Shown in pieces: positions 28,160-36,385 of a stretch of 64,000 nucleotides of DNA; the stretch's first letter is position 1; each line of letters starts with the position of its first letter. The notes under the pieces are model-generated. The model ran no database searches, was not told where the DNA came from, and saw nothing but the letters and a program-made list of their open reading frames with translations. Made by a program: the position numbers and the translations under genes. Source of the stretch: Emticicia oligotrophica DSM 17448 (GTDB lineage: Bacteria > Bacteroidota > Bacteroidia > Cytophagales > Spirosomataceae); contig NC_018748.1 in the NCBI RefSeq assembly GCF_000263195.1, forward strand, positions 3,286,001 to 3,350,000. Reading direction: 5' to 3'.

Positions 28160-29482
28160 ATGAAATTCTTCAGTTTATTACACTCAAAAAGAGTGCTAAT
28201 TTTTGCTATGCTATTGTTTGGCTTGTCGGCAAAAACGTATGCTCAACAGAAAGGGTCTTTGATGGATGTTGATACTACAATGCTCAAAAGATTACTTTTA
28301 ACCATGAAAAAATATGAGTATGTCGGTATTAGTGGTTATATTCAGCCTCAATATCAATTCATTCAATCTGAAGGTGCTAAATCCTTCAATGGTGGTGATT
28401 TTGCAGCAGGCGTAAATAATCGTTTTATGTTACGTCGTGGGCGTCTAAGGTTTGATTTTGCTCGATTTGATAAAAATAATTTACCACAATTAAACTTTGT
28501 ATTTCAGTTTGATGGAACTGAACGTGGAGTAGTAATTAGAGATTTTTGGGGAAGGTTTTATGAAAATAAGTTTAATTTATTTTCGGTAACTACTGGGATG
28601 TTTGCTCGTCCATTTGGTTTTGAGGTAAATTATGGTTCTGCAGACCGAGAATCGCTTGAACGTGGTCGAATGTCACAAACCTTAATGAAAGTAGAGCGTG
28701 ATTTAGGCCTTATGCTCTCCATTGAACCTCGAACAAAACAATCATTTGTAAGGTATTTAAAATGGGATTTTGGTTTATTTAATGGACAAGGATTAACTGC
28801 AACTTCCGATTTTGATAATCATAAAGATGCAATTACTCGACTTTCATTAAAACCACTAAAATTAAGTCAGAAACTAATTGTGAGTGGTAGTGTTTCGGGG
28901 CTTTTTGGTGGAATGGAGCAGTTTACGAAATATATCTACAAAATGTCTGATGCTGAAACAAAAGCATTTTTTGTAGATTCTTCATCATCAAATATTGGTA
29001 AGATAGCCCCAAGAAAGTATTATGGTGCAGATATTCAAGTAAAAATTCCTAATAGAGTAGGTAATACAGAATTTAGGGCTGAATATATTAGAGGAACGCA
29101 AACTGCAACTCAAAGTTCAAGCGAAACACCGGGCGTGATTCCAACTTTAAATGGGAAAAATGCTCCCTTGTATATACGAAACTTTGACGGTGCGTATTTT
29201 TATTTCTTACAACATTTAGGCAGTAAAAAACACCAATTTGTAGCTAAGTATGATTGGTATGACCCTAATAAAAAAGTGAAAGGTAATGAAATTGGCAAAG
29301 GTTTTACAGCTGCCGATGTAAGGTTTAATACTTTTGGCTTGGGTTATGTAGTTTATCCAAATGATAATTTGAAAATAACTTTTTGGTATGAAATACCTAA
29401 AAATGAAAAAACAAATTTAAATGATTATACCAGTGATTTGAAAGATAATAATTTCACTTGTAGAGTACAATACCGTTTTTAA
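28160..29482 (+). CDS. Phosphate-selective porin (OprO/OprP family)
   Basis: This outer membrane beta-barrel porin of the O/P family has a predicted product of 440 residues from ATG 28160, with a signal peptide ending KTYAQ. The chosen start avoids an upstream in-frame ATG (28091) that would add 23 unnatural residues. The family's early segment VGISGYIQPQYQF, FMLRRGRLRFDF and FVFQFDGTERGV mark the first strands, and the barrel ends with an aromatic YRF. It follows a PiT transporter gene after 180 bases and a hairpin. The ligand is inferred from family and neighbour. Confidence 0.85.
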   Translation: MKFFSLLHSKRVLIFAMLLFGLSAKTYAQQKGSLMDVDTTMLKRLLLTMKKYEYVGISGYIQPQYQFIQSEGAKSFNGGDFAAGVNNRFMLRRGRLRFDFARFDKNNLPQLNFVFQFDGTERGVVIRDFWGRFYENKFNLFSVTTGMFARPFGFEVNYGSADRESLERGRMSQTLMKVERDLGLMLSIEPRTKQSFVRYLKWDFGLFNGQGLTATSDFDNHKDAITRLSLKPLKLSQKLIVSGSVSGLFGGMEQFTKYIYKMSDAETKAFFVDSSSSNIGKIAPRKYYGADIQVKIPNRVGNTEFRAEYIRGTQTATQSSSETPGVIPTLNGKNAPLYIRNFDGAYFYFLQHLGSKKHQFVAKYDWYDPNKKVKGNEIGKGFTAADVRFNTFGLGYVVYPNDNLKITFWYEIPKNEKTNLNDYTSDLKDNNFTCRVQYRF

Positions 29483-29505
29483 TTACTAACCTTTTATTTA
29501 TAGTC

Positions 29506-29540
29506 AAAATCCTGTTGATTAGTCGACAGGATTTTTGTTT
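29506..29540 (+). terminator. Intrinsic terminator after the porin gene
   Basis: AAAATCCTGTTGA (29506-29518) pairs with TCGACAGGATTTT (29523-29535), including one T-G pair, and is followed by further T residues. Confidence 0.85.
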
Positions 29541-29593
29541 TTCAATGATAAAATTATGCAACAATAATGGTAATTTTTTGAGAAATAAATCAT

Positions 29594-29627
29594 TTTGTGA
29601 GAAAAGAAATATTTTTTCTTAAATTTG
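29594..29627 (+). promoter_or_regulatory. Complete TTTG / TAnnTTTG promoter of the sterol-desaturase gene
   Basis: TTTG at 29594-29597 and TAAATTTG at 29620-29627 are 22 bases apart, near the Bacteroidota consensus spacing, and lie 29 bases before the ATG. Confidence 0.6.
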
Positions 29628-29656
29628 TATAATAATTATTATGCAAGCATACCACT

Positions 29657-30928
29657 ATGGAAACCTACGGAAAAATCTTAACGATTGCTATGCCAGCCTT
29701 TTTGTTGTTAGTTTTATTAGAAAAAGTTTACGGCTGGATTTTTAAAAAAGATGCTTTTAAACCCTTGGACACCATTTCAAGTTTGTCATCGGGTTATACA
29801 AATGTAGTGAAAGATGTTCTTGGTTTAAGTGTATCTATTTTGTCGTATCAATGGATGGTGAGCCATTGGACGGTCTATAAAGTAGAATCAACAATTTGGG
29901 TTTATATCATTGCCTTCATTGCTCTCGATTTTTCGGGATATTGGGTTCATCGTTTGTCGCATGAAATTAACTTTTTTTGGAATAAGCATGCCATTCACCA
30001 CAGTAGTGAAGAATTTAATTTAGGTTGTGCCTTACGTCAAAGTATTTCTTCTTTTGTGAGTCTGTTTACTATATTTTTACTTCCTGCAGCCCTTTTGGGT
30101 GTAGAGCCAAAGGTAATTGCCATTGTGGCTCCATTACACCTTTTTGCCCAATTTTGGTATCACACGGTTTACATTGGCAGAATGGGTTTTCTCGAAAAAA
30201 TTATCGTAACACCCTCACATCACCGCGTGCATCATGCCATCAATCCTGAGTATTTAGATAAAAATCATGGCCAAATCTTTATTTTTTGGGATAAAATTTT
30301 TGGTACTTTTCAAGAAGAACTTCCCAATGTGCCACCAGTATATGGTATTACTCGTCCAGCAAGTACGTGGAATCCAATCAAGATTAATTTTCAACATCTT
30401 TGGCTTTTAATAAAGGATGCCGCACGTACAAAAAGTTTGAAGGATAAATTTAGAATTTGGTTTATGCCCACAGGCTGGCGGCCAGCCGATGTTGCAGAGC
30501 GTTTCCCAGTAAATAAAATTGAGGACATCTATCATTTTCAAAAGTATGCTCCACAAGTATCAAATTCGATGTTGGTTTGGATTTGGGTACAATTTTTCTT
30601 TACCTTTTCTTTGCTATACCACCTTTTTGGGAATATTGCCAAAATTGGGAGTCCAAATATCTTTATCTATGGAGGATTCATTTATTTGATAGTTTTTGCA
30701 TACACCGAGTTGATGGATAAAAATCCGTATGCTTTACTTTGGGAAGCTCTTAAAAATGTAGTTGGTTTTTATATCATATTCTCAACGGGTGATTGGTTTG
30801 GATTAAGTCAACTGGTTGCTTGGGGGAAACCAGCCCTAATAGCCTATTTAATTGTTTCGATGATTCTTACATCTTACTTTGTTTTGGTAGAACTCAAACA
30901 AGAAAATTCACAAACACAAATGGCATGA
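29657..30928 (+). CDS. Sterol desaturase / fatty acid hydroxylase family membrane oxygenase
   Basis: This 423-residue integral membrane di-iron oxygenase shows the full histidine set: HRLSH (about residue 100), HAIHH (about 113), HHRVHH (about 193) and the NHGQIFIFWDKIFGT segment. Five or more hydrophobic helices precede and follow the catalytic core. An extra C-terminal membrane region makes it resemble alkylglycerol monooxygenase more than simple fatty acid hydroxylases. The likely action is hydroxylation of a lipid. The substrate is unknown and no lipid operon surrounds it. Confidence 0.85.
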   Translation: METYGKILTIAMPAFLLLVLLEKVYGWIFKKDAFKPLDTISSLSSGYTNVVKDVLGLSVSILSYQWMVSHWTVYKVESTIWVYIIAFIALDFSGYWVHRLSHEINFFWNKHAIHHSSEEFNLGCALRQSISSFVSLFTIFLLPAALLGVEPKVIAIVAPLHLFAQFWYHTVYIGRMGFLEKIIVTPSHHRVHHAINPEYLDKNHGQIFIFWDKIFGTFQEELPNVPPVYGITRPASTWNPIKINFQHLWLLIKDAARTKSLKDKFRIWFMPTGWRPADVAERFPVNKIEDIYHFQKYAPQVSNSMLVWIWVQFFFTFSLLYHLFGNIAKIGSPNIFIYGGFIYLIVFAYTELMDKNPYALLWEALKNVVGFYIIFSTGDWFGLSQLVAWGKPALIAYLIVSMILTSYFVLVELKQENSQTQMA

Positions 30929-30974
30929 GAATGTTGGTATAGTCATTTATGAAATATCCCTAAAATTATACTTT

Positions 30975-31005
30975 AGCTCTGCAAATTTCCTTTGCAGAGC
31001 TTTTT
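30975..31005 (+). terminator. Intrinsic terminator after the sterol-desaturase gene
   Basis: Perfect 11-bp arms AGCTCTGCAAA (30975-30985) and TTTGCAGAGCT (30991-31001), a 5-base loop and a T run. Confidence 0.88.
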
Positions 31006-31069
31006 GTTTGATGAAATTCGTCGAATTATTTGTAAATTGCTACAACTAACTTTCAACCCATAAGCACTA

Positions 31070-32215
31070 ATGAACTCATTTTATAAAATTGCAACTCGAA
31101 TTACTTTTTTATTAGTCATCACACTTTTTCATTCTCAAGCACAAGTATTAAAAACTGTCTATAAAGATGCCTTTAAAATAGGTTGTGCTGTTAACCCTGC
31201 CATTGTTTCGGGCAAAGATAGTGCTGCTCAGAAAATCGTTTTAAAGCATTTTAATACGATTACAGTAGAAAATGTCATGAAAGCCGCACTCATTAATCCA
31301 CAACCAGGAATATTCAACTTTGGTCCAGCAGATGATTTTGTGGCTTTCGGAAAAAAAAATAATATGTTTATCATTGGGCATACATTGGTTTGGCATAACC
31401 AAACACCCGATTGGTTTTTTCAAGATGAAAAGGGTAAGCTTAAAAGCAAAGAGGCAGTTGCCGAACGCCTAAAAGAGCACATTAGAGCTGTTGCTGGAAG
31501 GTATGCAGGAAAGGTAGATGCTTGGGATGTAGTAAATGAAGTGATGGGAGAAGATGGAAAGTATCGTTCAACAACTTGGGTAAATGGTATTGGAGATGGA
31601 GATGAATTAGTGAAACTTTCCTTTAAATATGCTGCTGAATTTGCACCTAATACTGAGCTTTACTATAATGATTTTAATGCTTGGAGACCCGAAAAACGTG
31701 ATGGAATAGTACGTATGGTGAAAATGCTTCAAAAAGAAGGCATCAGAATTGATGGTATTGGTATTCAAGGCCACTGGGGGCTTAATTATCCTAAAACTGA
31801 ATATATTGAAGCTGCTATTGATGCTTATGCTGCTTTAGGATTAAAGGTAATGATAACCGAACTTGATGTGGATGTATTACCATTAACTAAAGAAGGACAA
31901 ATTATAGGTACAGGAATGTCGCATCCACAGTTTCAGTTAGAGGAATTTAAGACTTATCTCGACCCTTATCAAAATGGATTACCAGCTGATATTCAGCAAA
32001 AATTAGCCAATAGATATGCAGAGTTATTTCAGATTTTCTACAAAAAAAGAGATAAAATCGACCGTGTAACGCTTTGGGGCGTACAAGATGCTATGTCATG
32101 GAAGAATGATTACCCGATTCCCAACCGCACGAACTACCCATTGTTATTTGATAGAAAGTATCAAGCCAAACCAGCTTTAAAAGCAGTACTGGAAGTTCCA
32201 AAAAAAAATAAGTAA
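31070..32215 (+). CDS. Endo-1,4-beta-xylanase, glycoside hydrolase family 10
   Basis: This 381-residue exported GH10 enzyme has a signal peptide ending HSQAQ. The TIM barrel contains GHTLVWHNQTPDW, the acid/base Glu E157 in WDVVNEVMG and the nucleophile E264 in MITELDVD. The end LWGVQDAMSWKNDYP supplies the conserved Trp. There is no carbohydrate-binding module. It hydrolyses internal xylan bonds, probably in the periplasm or at the surface. It is monocistronic between two terminators, and neither SusCD pair lies beside it, so this is not an obvious xylan utilisation locus. Confidence 0.93.
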   Translation: MNSFYKIATRITFLLVITLFHSQAQVLKTVYKDAFKIGCAVNPAIVSGKDSAAQKIVLKHFNTITVENVMKAALINPQPGIFNFGPADDFVAFGKKNNMFIIGHTLVWHNQTPDWFFQDEKGKLKSKEAVAERLKEHIRAVAGRYAGKVDAWDVVNEVMGEDGKYRSTTWVNGIGDGDELVKLSFKYAAEFAPNTELYYNDFNAWRPEKRDGIVRMVKMLQKEGIRIDGIGIQGHWGLNYPKTEYIEAAIDAYAALGLKVMITELDVDVLPLTKEGQIIGTGMSHPQFQLEEFKTYLDPYQNGLPADIQQKLANRYAELFQIFYKKRDKIDRVTLWGVQDAMSWKNDYPIPNRTNYPLLFDRKYQAKPALKAVLEVPKKNK

Positions 32216-32217
32216 TA

Positions 32218-32262
32218 TTATTATGTTCTCCTTGCTTTATTCAGAGAAGGAGAACATAATAA
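32218..32262. terminator. Bidirectional terminator between GH10 and patatin genes
   Basis: Perfect 16-bp arms (32218-32233 and 32247-32262, core ATGTTCTCCTT/AAGGAGAACAT) separate the two convergent stops by 48 bases. Confidence 0.85.
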
Positions 32263-32263
32263 A

Positions 32264-33175
32264 CTACCCAAATAATTGCTTGTGTCCAAATTCATAACCT
32301 TGTTTGATTATCTCTTTGATATCGGTAGTCGTGAAATTAGTTAGTTCAATGTGTAATGGTTCACTTGGGCGTATAACAGTAAGTTTTACTTTTTTTGAAA
32401 GATGGAAAGGCCCTATACTTGCATAGTTTTGCGTATAATTTTCGGCCCATTCGATATCGCTATTTTCAAACTGATTGACTGTAATATCTTTAATTCGTTC
32501 AATTAAACTAAAGAAACTTCTATAATTGAAATGCTCTAATGGGCGATTTTTAGGGTGAGTTGCTACACAATATATTTCGGTTGCCCCATCTTCAATAGCC
32601 TTTCGAAGTGGAACTACTTCACGAAGACCGCCATCCATGTAAACTTCACGGTGGTCTCCACCTATTTGAATGGCGGGCATAATAAATGGTAACGAACTAC
32701 TCGCACGAAGATAATCTAAAAAATGCTGTTCAAGAGGGTCAGTATAATGCATCGCCCCAGTATTGATATTTACGGCTCCAACTTTTAATTTAACGGGACT
32801 TCGGCGAAGGGTTGTGAGATTTAAGTATTTTTTTAGTTTTTCGTGTAAAGGATTTGTGTCAATTAAACCATCAAACCTACTTAGAAGCGTATCAATTCCT
32901 AAGGAGAACTTAGATTTTAAAACACCAATATCTGAAGGTTGGGTAATATTTTCGAGCCAAAATTGTAGTAATCGCTTATTCACCATATCCCAGTCGATAC
33001 CTCCCTTTTCAATGAATTGGTTACCCGCTTCATTAACCATGAAAGAGGCATTTAGGGCACCTGCCGAAATTCCATAAATCATTTCGGGCTTGAAACCCGT
33101 TTCTAAAATTGCATGAATTACTCCTACTTGCCAAGCACCTTTGAGCGAGCCGCCACCTAAAACTAAAGCCTTCAT
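32264..33175 (-). CDS. Patatin-like phospholipase
   Basis: This 303-residue serine lipase/acylhydrolase starts at ATG 33175, an upstream TTG being less likely. The oxyanion loop LGGGSLKGAW lies at residues 6-15, the nucleophile elbow YGISAGA is near 35, and the catalytic Asp sits in YMDGGLREVVPL. No signal peptide is present, so it is likely cytoplasmic or membrane-associated. It probably hydrolyses phospholipid or other acyl esters. It converges with the xylanase gene across a terminator and has no functional neighbour. Confidence 0.88.
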   Translation of the reverse strand: MKALVLGGGSLKGAWQVGVIHAILETGFKPEMIYGISAGALNASFMVNEAGNQFIEKGGIDWDMVNKRLLQFWLENITQPSDIGVLKSKFSLGIDTLLSRFDGLIDTNPLHEKLKKYLNLTTLRRSPVKLKVGAVNINTGAMHYTDPLEQHFLDYLRASSSLPFIMPAIQIGGDHREVYMDGGLREVVPLRKAIEDGATEIYCVATHPKNRPLEHFNYRSFFSLIERIKDITVNQFENSDIEWAENYTQNYASIGPFHLSKKVKLTVIRPSEPLHIELTNFTTTDIKEIIKQGYEFGHKQLFG

Positions 33176-33472
33176 TTGTTTGGTTAGATAATTGTCATTC
33201 AATAATAGGAATGAAAAACTTATTTCTAAAGAAAAATAACTAAAATGTTTTCAATCGTAAACCAAACTTTATCAATGATTGAAGTGTTGTCTTAGATATA
33301 GCGATAAGTATTCTTACTCATTTAAACGATTAGATATTTATTGGTATAAAATCAAGAATTATTTGAATTTAATCATTAATAGCAACATATTTTCTGATAA
33401 TTTTCAAAAAAAATCAGAAAACATACGTAAAATTGCACACGTAGAGCAAAACAACATTTTGCTCGTTCTTTC

Positions 33473-34447
33473 ATGCCATTAGATATTAATCAAATACAAG
33501 CACCGATAGAGCAGGATTTGGAGATTTTCGAGAAGAAGTTTCGCCAGTCAATGAAGACCGACGTAATGTTACTCGACCAAATCATGAAGTATATCATTCA
33601 TAGAAAAGGTAAGCAAATACGTCCGATGTTTGTCTTCCTTATGGCTGGTACCATTGGTCAAATTAATGAAGCAACTCATCGAGGAGCGGCTCTCATTGAG
33701 CTACTTCACACGGCCACACTTGTGCATGATGATGTCGTTGATGACTCGAACTATCGTCGTGGCTTCTTCTCCATTAAAGCTCTCTGGAAAAATAAAATAG
33801 CAGTATTAGTAGGCGATTATCTACTCTCACGTGGTTTGTTGCTTAGTGTAGATAATGGTGATTATGATTTACTTAAAATTGTATCAACCGCGGTAAAGGA
33901 ATTAAGCGAAGGTGAACTTTTACAGATTGAAAAAGCTCGTAAACTTGATATTACAGAAGATGTTTACTACGAAGTAATTCGACAAAAAACGGCATCTCTT
34001 ATTGCCTCTTGTTGTGCAGTTGGGGCGGCTTCTGTAAAGGCAAGTGCTGAAGTTGTTGCAAAGGCTAAACTTTTAGGAGAGAAAATTGGAATGGCTTTTC
34101 AGATAAAAGATGATCTCTTTGATTATGGTGATGCCGAAATTGGAAAACCAACAGGTATTGATATCAAAGAGAAAAAAATGACCTTGCCTTTGATTTATGC
34201 TCTCAATAATGCCACTTGGTCTGACAAAAGAAATATTATAAACTTAGTAAAAAATGAGTCAGAAAACCCTAAAAAGGTTGCTGAAGTAATAGATTTTGTG
34301 AAGAAATCTGGTGGCATTGAATATACTACTCAAGTGATGAAACGCTTCGTGAAAGAAGCAAACGACATCCTCTTTACATTTCCCGAATCTGCTTTCCGTC
34401 AATCATTACACGATTTAGTTCTGTTTTCTATTGAACGTACAAAATAA
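33473..34447 (+). CDS. Polyprenyl diphosphate synthase
   Basis: This trans-isoprenyl chain-elongating enzyme makes a long-chain prenyl diphosphate, for example for menaquinone. Of the two Asp-rich magnesium sites, FARM is LVHDDVVDDS at residues 84-92 and SARM is QIKDDLFD near residue 210. The substrate-binding GKQIRP is at 46-51. Small residues ahead of FARM (HTATLVHDD) favour a product longer than farnesyl, but length cannot be fixed by eye. At 324 residues it is a typical size. The 270-base gap upstream is AT-rich with no recognised signal. Confidence 0.9.
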   Translation: MPLDINQIQAPIEQDLEIFEKKFRQSMKTDVMLLDQIMKYIIHRKGKQIRPMFVFLMAGTIGQINEATHRGAALIELLHTATLVHDDVVDDSNYRRGFFSIKALWKNKIAVLVGDYLLSRGLLLSVDNGDYDLLKIVSTAVKELSEGELLQIEKARKLDITEDVYYEVIRQKTASLIASCCAVGAASVKASAEVVAKAKLLGEKIGMAFQIKDDLFDYGDAEIGKPTGIDIKEKKMTLPLIYALNNATWSDKRNIINLVKNESENPKKVAEVIDFVKKSGGIEYTTQVMKRFVKEANDILFTFPESAFRQSLHDLVLFSIERTK

Positions 34448-34583
34448 TTGAAAAATTTAGAATATTTCATGCATTTAAAATATTTTGTTTATTCCGAAAT
34501 TTTGATATAGATAATATGTATTGAATATTTTGATTGAATGATATAGATTATTATTTCTAAATATTTAATATTTTCAAAATAAA

Positions 34584-35426
34584 ATGAAAACTTATATTTT
34601 AACGCTCTCTTTAATAACAATCGTTGGCTCGGTAATGGCACAAAATAGGAAAATTGATGAAAAAAAAGTCGATAATTACCTAGTGAAATTACCCAATGAG
34701 ATGAATGTTTCGATGGTAGTTGAGGAAATGAACGGCAATAAAATTTATGAGTATCGACCATCTGTGAAAATGCCTTCTGCAAGTGTGATTAAAATTCCAA
34801 TATTAATGACATTGATGGGAAAAGTGGCAAAAAAAGAGCTTAGCCTTGAAGATACACACACTCTTTTGCACGAAGAAAAAACGGGTGGTTCGGGTGTTTT
34901 AGCTGAAATGTCTGATGGTAAAGTGTTTACCATTAGGGAATTAGCACAAGAAATGATTCGTTCGAGTGATAATACTGCTACTAATATTTTGATTAATAAA
35001 GTAGGTAGAGAATCTGTCAATGCTTATTTACAGCAATGGGGAATGTCTCAAACTAGATTAAACCGAGTAATGATGGATACGGAAGCTGTAAAGCAAGGTC
35101 GTGAAAATTATATCAATGCTCGCGAGGTAAATGCTTTACTACAAATGATTTATGGTCATAAAATAGCTACTCCCGCACTTTGTGACGAAATGTTAGAAAT
35201 GCTAAAAAACTGTGCAGATAAATCTACGATTCCGAGCCAGTTACCTCAAAACTTGTCAATTGCTCATAAAACAGGCACTTTAGCCTATGTACGTGGCGAT
35301 GCCGCCATCGTATTTACTCAAAATCCCTTTGTCATCTCAATTTTTGTAGAAGGCTTTGATAAGGAATCAACCGCCGAAAAGGTCATTGGCGATTTAGCTA
35401 AAATTTGTTGGAATAGCTTGAAATAA
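34584..35426 (+). CDS. Class A serine beta-lactamase
   Basis: This 280-residue exported serine beta-lactamase has a signal peptide ending GSVMAQ. All class A catalytic motifs are intact: S67-V-I-K70, S128-D-N130, E174 in RENYIN (the Glu166/Asn170 equivalents) and K229-T-G231. It would be periplasmic and could hydrolyse beta-lactams. The spectrum cannot be read from the sequence. No LysR- or BlaI-type regulator, transposase or integron is beside it, and base use matches its neighbours, so it appears to be resident. Its stop lies 3 bases from the convergent fpg stop. Confidence 0.88.
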   Translation: MKTYILTLSLITIVGSVMAQNRKIDEKKVDNYLVKLPNEMNVSMVVEEMNGNKIYEYRPSVKMPSASVIKIPILMTLMGKVAKKELSLEDTHTLLHEEKTGGSGVLAEMSDGKVFTIRELAQEMIRSSDNTATNILINKVGRESVNAYLQQWGMSQTRLNRVMMDTEAVKQGRENYINAREVNALLQMIYGHKIATPALCDEMLEMLKNCADKSTIPSQLPQNLSIAHKTGTLAYVRGDAAIVFTQNPFVISIFVEGFDKESTAEKVIGDLAKICWNSLK

Positions 35427-35429
35427 GTT

Positions 35430-36233
35430 TTATAAAACCTGTCGTTTTGAACAAAAAAAGGTTGTCCGACCGCCAACTTTTGAAATAGAAATGGGTTCAC
35501 CACAAGCAGGGCATTTACCAATTAATGTTTGCTGTTGAATTCCCCAACCACGTGCGTGAATGAGAAAGTTTTTAGGGAAATCATTATAATTGGCTTGTAA
35601 ATCAATTGCAGTCTGAATAACCAGTTTAATTGCTTGATGGATATCAATTATTTTTTGGTTTGATAACTGATTAGAGGAACGTTCGGGGTGAATTTTAGCT
35701 TGAAATAAGACATCATCTACAATCCAATTACCAATGCCAGCCACGGTAGATTGGTCTAATAGAACCGATTTTATTGGAGCATTTTTCTTTTTTAAAGTTT
35801 TTGCCAATTCTTCAATCGAAATTTCTAGGGCGTCTTTATTTATCTTCTTTTTTAAAAGATATTCTTCGATATTTTCTACAATACCAATTCTTTCAAACTT
35901 TCTCGGGCACAAGAATCCAAGTTTAAATCCATTGGCAAACTTAAAAACTATTCTTGCGAAACGTGGGGTATCTTCTTCATCACGGAAATAGGCTAAATCT
36001 CCTGTCATACCAAAATGGAAATGAAGCCAATAAGGTGCATCAAGTTGGATAAAAAGATTTTTGCCGATTCGTTTCGTTCCAATAAATTGCTTATTTCTAA
36101 GCTTTTCTATAAGCAAATCATAGTCGGTCGTAAGAAGTTTCGTATCTTCTACAAATACATCAGCAATTGGCTGAAAAAGGCTTGTTTCTTCAAAATATCT
36201 ACGATAAGTTTCTACTTCTGGTAATTCGGGCAT
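35430..36233 (-). CDS. mutM: Formamidopyrimidine-DNA glycosylase (Fpg/Nei family)
   Basis: This is a base-excision repair glycosylase/AP lyase. The mature N-terminus PELPEVET provides the catalytic Pro and Glu. The H2TH region is DQSTVAGIGNWIVDDVLFQAK, quoted here only in part (AGIGNWIVDDVLFQA). The zinc finger begins CPACGEP but ends TTFFCSKRQVL, so the expected fourth cysteine is an arginine (codon CGA). Binding of zinc by three cysteines plus another ligand, or a zincless finger, are both possible. At 267 residues it is normal. It is convergent with the beta-lactamase gene with 3 bases between the stops. Confidence 0.88.
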   Translation of the reverse strand: MPELPEVETYRRYFEETSLFQPIADVFVEDTKLLTTDYDLLIEKLRNKQFIGTKRIGKNLFIQLDAPYWLHFHFGMTGDLAYFRDEEDTPRFARIVFKFANGFKLGFLCPRKFERIGIVENIEEYLLKKKINKDALEISIEELAKTLKKKNAPIKSVLLDQSTVAGIGNWIVDDVLFQAKIHPERSSNQLSNQKIIDIHQAIKLVIQTAIDLQANYNDFPKNFLIHARGWGIQQQTLIGKCPACGEPISISKVGGRTTFFCSKRQVL

Positions 36234-36347
36234 TCTGATTTACTTTTCTTGATTTAACTAAATTTAGTGTTTTTTGTTTGTAAAAGTATTTCAGAAGCAA
36301 TAGCCCAATATTCTTTCAAGTAATCAATATTTCTAGAGAAAAATCTT

Positions 36348-36355
36348 TACTTTTG
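36348..36355 (+). promoter_or_regulatory. TAnnTTTG -7 element of the M28 peptidase gene
   Basis: TACTTTTG lies 30 bases before the chosen ATG at 36386 and overlaps an upstream in-frame TTG, which argues against that earlier start. Confidence 0.5.
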
Positions 36356-36385
36356 ATTCATTCTTCAATCATTCGATTTACCGCT

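Noticed and set aside
33279-33482. Open frame of 67 codons before the polyprenyl synthase gene
   Set aside because: AT-driven composition, no conserved pattern, overlaps the next gene's start. No coding signal.
34584-35426. Beta-lactamase on a mobile element
   Set aside because: No transposase, inverted repeats, integron site or base-composition shift around it.
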